DNA of 64,000 nt from contig CAWHBN010000016.1 in NCBI GenBank assembly GCA_963827705.1, positions 62,001-126,000 of the forward strand, written 5' to 3'. The translations under genes were made by a program, and so were the position numbers. The notes under the pieces were generated by a model that was not told where the DNA came from, searched no databases, and was given only the letters and a program-made list of their open reading frames with translations. Shown here piece after piece: positions 61,988 to 64,000 of this stretch (within the stretch, counting starts at the first letter, position 1; each line of letters opens with the position of its first letter). The DNA is from JACDAN01 sp963827705. Its GTDB lineage: Bacteria > Actinomycetota > Thermoleophilia > Gaiellales > Gaiellaceae.

Positions 61988-62809
61988 GTGCCGGCCGACG
62001 CGCTGCTCCTCGCGCTCGGCGCTGCCGTGCTGCACGCTGCGTGGAACATTGCGCTCGCGGGCCGGCGCGACGTTCCCGCGGCTACGGCGATCGCCTTCTG
62101 CTTTGCGGCGCTCGTCTTCACTCCCGTCGCGGTCGCCCGGTGGGAGGTCGAGTCCGCGGCGATCCCGTACATGGCGGTCTCCGCGGGCCTGGAGCTCACG
62201 TACGTCGCCTTGCTTGCCGCCGCGTACGGCCGGGCGGAGCTCAGCGTCGTCTACCCGGTCGCCCGCGGGGTGGCGCCGGTCCTCGTTCTCGTGATCGGCG
62301 TGGCGGCGCTCGGCGTCGGGACCTCGGCGAGCGAAGCGCTGGGAGTCCTCCTCGTCGCCGCAGGCGTCGTGCTCGTGCGGGGCTTCGGGAGGGGGAGCTC
62401 GGCCGGCGTCGGGTTCGGGCTCGCGATCGGAGCCTGTATCGCGGGCTACACGCTTGCCGACGCGCGCGGCGTCGACCACGCCGACCCGCTGGCGTACCTC
62501 GTCGTCGTCCTCGCCCTGCCTGCGTTCGCCTACCTCGCGATCGTGGCGCTGAGGGGAGGAACCGAGCGGCTCCGGGCCGAGCTGGGGTGGACGCCGGTCT
62601 TCATCGGGCTCGCGTCCTTCGGCGCCTTCGCGCTCGCGCTGTTCGCGCTGCAGCGCGCCTCGGCCGCCTCGGTGGCGTCGGTCCGGGAGACCAGCGTCGT
62701 CATCGCGGTCGCCCTCGCCGCACCGTTTCTCGGGGAGCAGGTCGGGCCTCGTCGGCTGGCGGGCGCGGCACTCGTCGTGGCCGGCGTCGCGGTTCTTGCG
62801 GGAGCCTGA
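61988..62809 (+). CDS. EamA-type drug/metabolite transporter
   Basis: 273 residues with ten predicted helices in two EamA halves (LHAAWNIALAGRRDV near the start; ELSVVYPVARGVAPVLV about 80; second half ends VSVRETSVV-like SVRETSVVIAVALAAPFLGEQVG). Inner-membrane exporter; substrate unknown. GTG directly abuts the dtd stop codon. Confidence 0.87.
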   Translation: MPADALLLALGAAVLHAAWNIALAGRRDVPAATAIAFCFAALVFTPVAVARWEVESAAIPYMAVSAGLELTYVALLAAAYGRAELSVVYPVARGVAPVLVLVIGVAALGVGTSASEALGVLLVAAGVVLVRGFGRGSSAGVGFGLAIGACIAGYTLADARGVDHADPLAYLVVVLALPAFAYLAIVALRGGTERLRAELGWTPVFIGLASFGAFALALFALQRASAASVASVRETSVVIAVALAAPFLGEQVGPRRLAGAALVVAGVAVLAGA

Positions 62810-62815
62810 CGTTGC

Positions 62816-62821
62816 TATTCT
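62816..62821 (+). promoter_or_regulatory. -10 box TATTCT of the rimP-nusA operon
   Basis: TATTCT lies 7 bp after the EamA stop. The expected start near 62828 gives a leader of about 64 nt before rimP, containing the terminator-like hairpin. A weak TTCTTG at 17-bp spacing is the only -35 candidate. Confidence 0.5.
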
Positions 62822-62853
62822 GAACAACCACATTTCGAGGTGCAGGACGAAAT

Positions 62854-62877
62854 GGGCGCGCGGCGCCCGTTTTTTTT
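62854..62877 (+). terminator. Terminator-like attenuator in the rimP leader
   Basis: GGGCGC-GCG-GCGCCC (62854-62868) followed by G and eight T residues is a textbook intrinsic terminator. It lies downstream of the TATTCT promoter and directly upstream of the GGAGGAG ribosome-binding site of rimP. It probably attenuates the operon rather than ending the upstream transporter transcript alone. Confidence 0.75.
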
Positions 62878-62891
62878 GGAGGAGATTCGAA

Positions 62892-63338
62892 ATGGCCGAC
62901 GTGTACGACAAGGAGAGAACGCTGTTGCGGGAGATCACGCCGAAGATCGAGGACGCGATCCCGGGCGTCGAGGTGCTGGCACTGGAGCTTTCGGGGCCTG
63001 AGCGCTTCACCGTCTACATCGATCACCCGCGGCGGGTCGACCACGCGCTCTGCGAGCGGGTGACCAACGTGCTGCGCCCGTATCTCCAGCAGTACACCGT
63101 CGAAGTCTCGTCGCCCGGCGTCGAGCGCCCGCTCCGCACCCCCGCGCACTTCCAGCGGGTCGTGGGACGCAAGGCCGCGCTCCGCACGGCTGACGAGATC
63201 GGCGGTCGGCGCAAGTTCAAGGGTGAGGTCGTGGACGCGGACACCCAGGGCGTCCGCCTCTCGACCGACGGCACCGAGCACGCGATTCCATACGACGCCA
63301 TCGTGCGGGCGAACCTGATCGAGGAGGACATGAGATGA
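62892..63338 (+). CDS. rimP: Ribosome maturation factor RimP
   Basis: 148 residues. Required for 30S subunit maturation. N-terminal domain GVEVLALELSGPERFTVYIDHP, then CERVTNVLRPYL, the signature YTVEVSSPGVERPLRTPAHFQRVVGRKAAL (about 76-105) and the C-terminal SH3-like part. The ATG at 62892 has GGAGGAG at 7 nt. In-frame residues upstream would be encoded by the terminator and are excluded. It overlaps nusA by 4 bp. Confidence 0.95.
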   Translation: MADVYDKERTLLREITPKIEDAIPGVEVLALELSGPERFTVYIDHPRRVDHALCERVTNVLRPYLQQYTVEVSSPGVERPLRTPAHFQRVVGRKAALRTADEIGGRRKFKGEVVDADTQGVRLSTDGTEHAIPYDAIVRANLIEEDMR

Positions 63339-64000
63339 GCCGCGAAATCGTCGAGGCAGTCCGCGAGCTGGAGCGCGACCGGAATCTCGAAGGCGGGATT
63401 CTGGTGGACGCCCTCCGCGACGGGTTGCTCGCCGCCTACAAGAAGACCCCCGGGTCGTACCGCCACGCGACTGTCGAGATCGACGACGCCGGCGACTTCC
63501 GCGTCTTCGCGATCCACATGCCGGCGGATCTCGAGGAGCGCCTGCTCGAGGAGGCCCGGGAGCGCACCTACGACGAGCTCGAGAAGATCGAGGAGGAGAC
63601 GGGGGAGAAGCAGCACACCCTGGTCACCGACGACGACCTCGAGATCGACTGGGATCAGGTCCCAGAAAACGAGGTGCGCCGCGAGGACGTCACGCCGGAG
63701 AACTTCGGCCGTATCGCCGCGCAGACTGCGAAGCAGGTCATCCAGCAGCGGATCCGCGAGGCCGAGCGCCAGATCATGTACGAGGAATACGTCGACCGCG
63801 TCAGCGAGGTCGTCACCGGCATCGTCCAGCAGGCCGGCGACCGCAACAACATCCTCGTCGACCTCGGCAAGGTCGAAGCGTTGCTGCCGCGCTCGGAGCA
63901 GGTGGACGGCGAGCGCTACGAGCAGGGCTCGCGCATCAAGGCCGTGATCACCGAGGTCCGGTCGGGGACGAAGGGCCCGCAGGTGATCCTGTCGCGCCGG
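63335..64000 (+). CDS. nusA: Transcription termination/antitermination factor NusA (5' part)
   Basis: 222 residues visible, open at the window edge. The N-terminal RNA-polymerase-binding domain (SREIVEAVRELERD, ILVDALRDGLLAAYKKTPG) is present, as are RIAAQTAKQVIQQRIREAE (about 128) and the beginning of the S1 domain (GDRNNILVDLGKVEALLP, about 168). ATG overlaps the rimP stop (ATGA). infB would be expected beyond the window. Confidence 0.95.
   Translation, partial: MSREIVEAVRELERDRNLEGGILVDALRDGLLAAYKKTPGSYRHATVEIDDAGDFRVFAIHMPADLEERLLEEARERTYDELEKIEEETGEKQHTLVTDDDLEIDWDQVPENEVRREDVTPENFGRIAAQTAKQVIQQRIREAERQIMYEEYVDRVSEVVTGIVQQAGDRNNILVDLGKVEALLPRSEQVDGERYEQGSRIKAVITEVRSGTKGPQVILSRR

Overview
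The window is about 69% GC, densely packed bacterial DNA. The gene content points to a deep-branching Actinomycetota, most likely class Thermoleophilia (Gaiellales or Solirubrobacterales). The evidence is WhiA, the actinobacterial integration host factor MihF next to gmk-rpoZ-coaBC, a clade-style ArgS without the usual HIGH histidines, HemQ, many GTG/TTG starts, and SOS boxes of the CGAAC-N4-GTTCG type. I infer the class from protein resemblance, not from a search.

Layout. 1-9 kb: bcp fragment, two small membrane proteins, hemQ behind a secreted glycoside-hydrolase-like lipoprotein, uvrC, a secreted BNR-repeat protein, pruA and whiA. 9-23 kb: a second hydrolase paralogue, then a central-carbon cluster (gap, pgk, tpiA, gpmI, later glpX and a class I fba), with an ECF sigma factor, a Ser/Thr kinase, an M48 protease and argS between. 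23-35 kb: two tRNAs (Gly-CCC and Arg-CCG) and accessory genes (cupin, hydrolases, PQQ-type sugar dehydrogenase, glyoxalase-fold dioxygenase, HIT, CorA, MFS). 35-45 kb: potassium channel, an epimerase/DUF1611 pair, a third hydrolase paralogue, tandem M29 aminopeptidases, an SOS-controlled LysM protein and RNase Z. 45-54 kb: a complete-looking pyrimidine operon pyrR-pyrB-pyrC-carA-carB-pyrK-pyrD with a PyrR target in its leader. 54-64 kb: mihF-gmk-rpoZ-coaBC, moxR-DUF58-transglutaminase, TPR, dtd, EamA, then rimP-nusA behind a terminator-like attenuator.

Regulatory style. At about 22 starts a TANNNT-like -10 box lies only 5-10 nt (most often 6) upstream of the start codon, with no Shine-Dalgarno. 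This indicates pervasive leaderless transcription. At several divergent pairs the two start codons are only 17-27 bp apart and the opposite -10 boxes abut or overlap. Four convergent pairs overlap by exactly 4 bp through the motif YTAG.

Three non-coding loci stand out: a 162-nt rod-like inverted-repeat element filling the gap between moxR and DUF58, a 245-nt structured element with mutually exclusive pairings downstream of whiA, and a promoter-plus-terminator unit at 28.6-28.8 kb that looks like a small RNA gene.

Six otherwise normal genes, including pyrC, carry one-base frameshifts (five insertions, one deletion). These look more like assembly errors in a draft genome than real pseudogenes.
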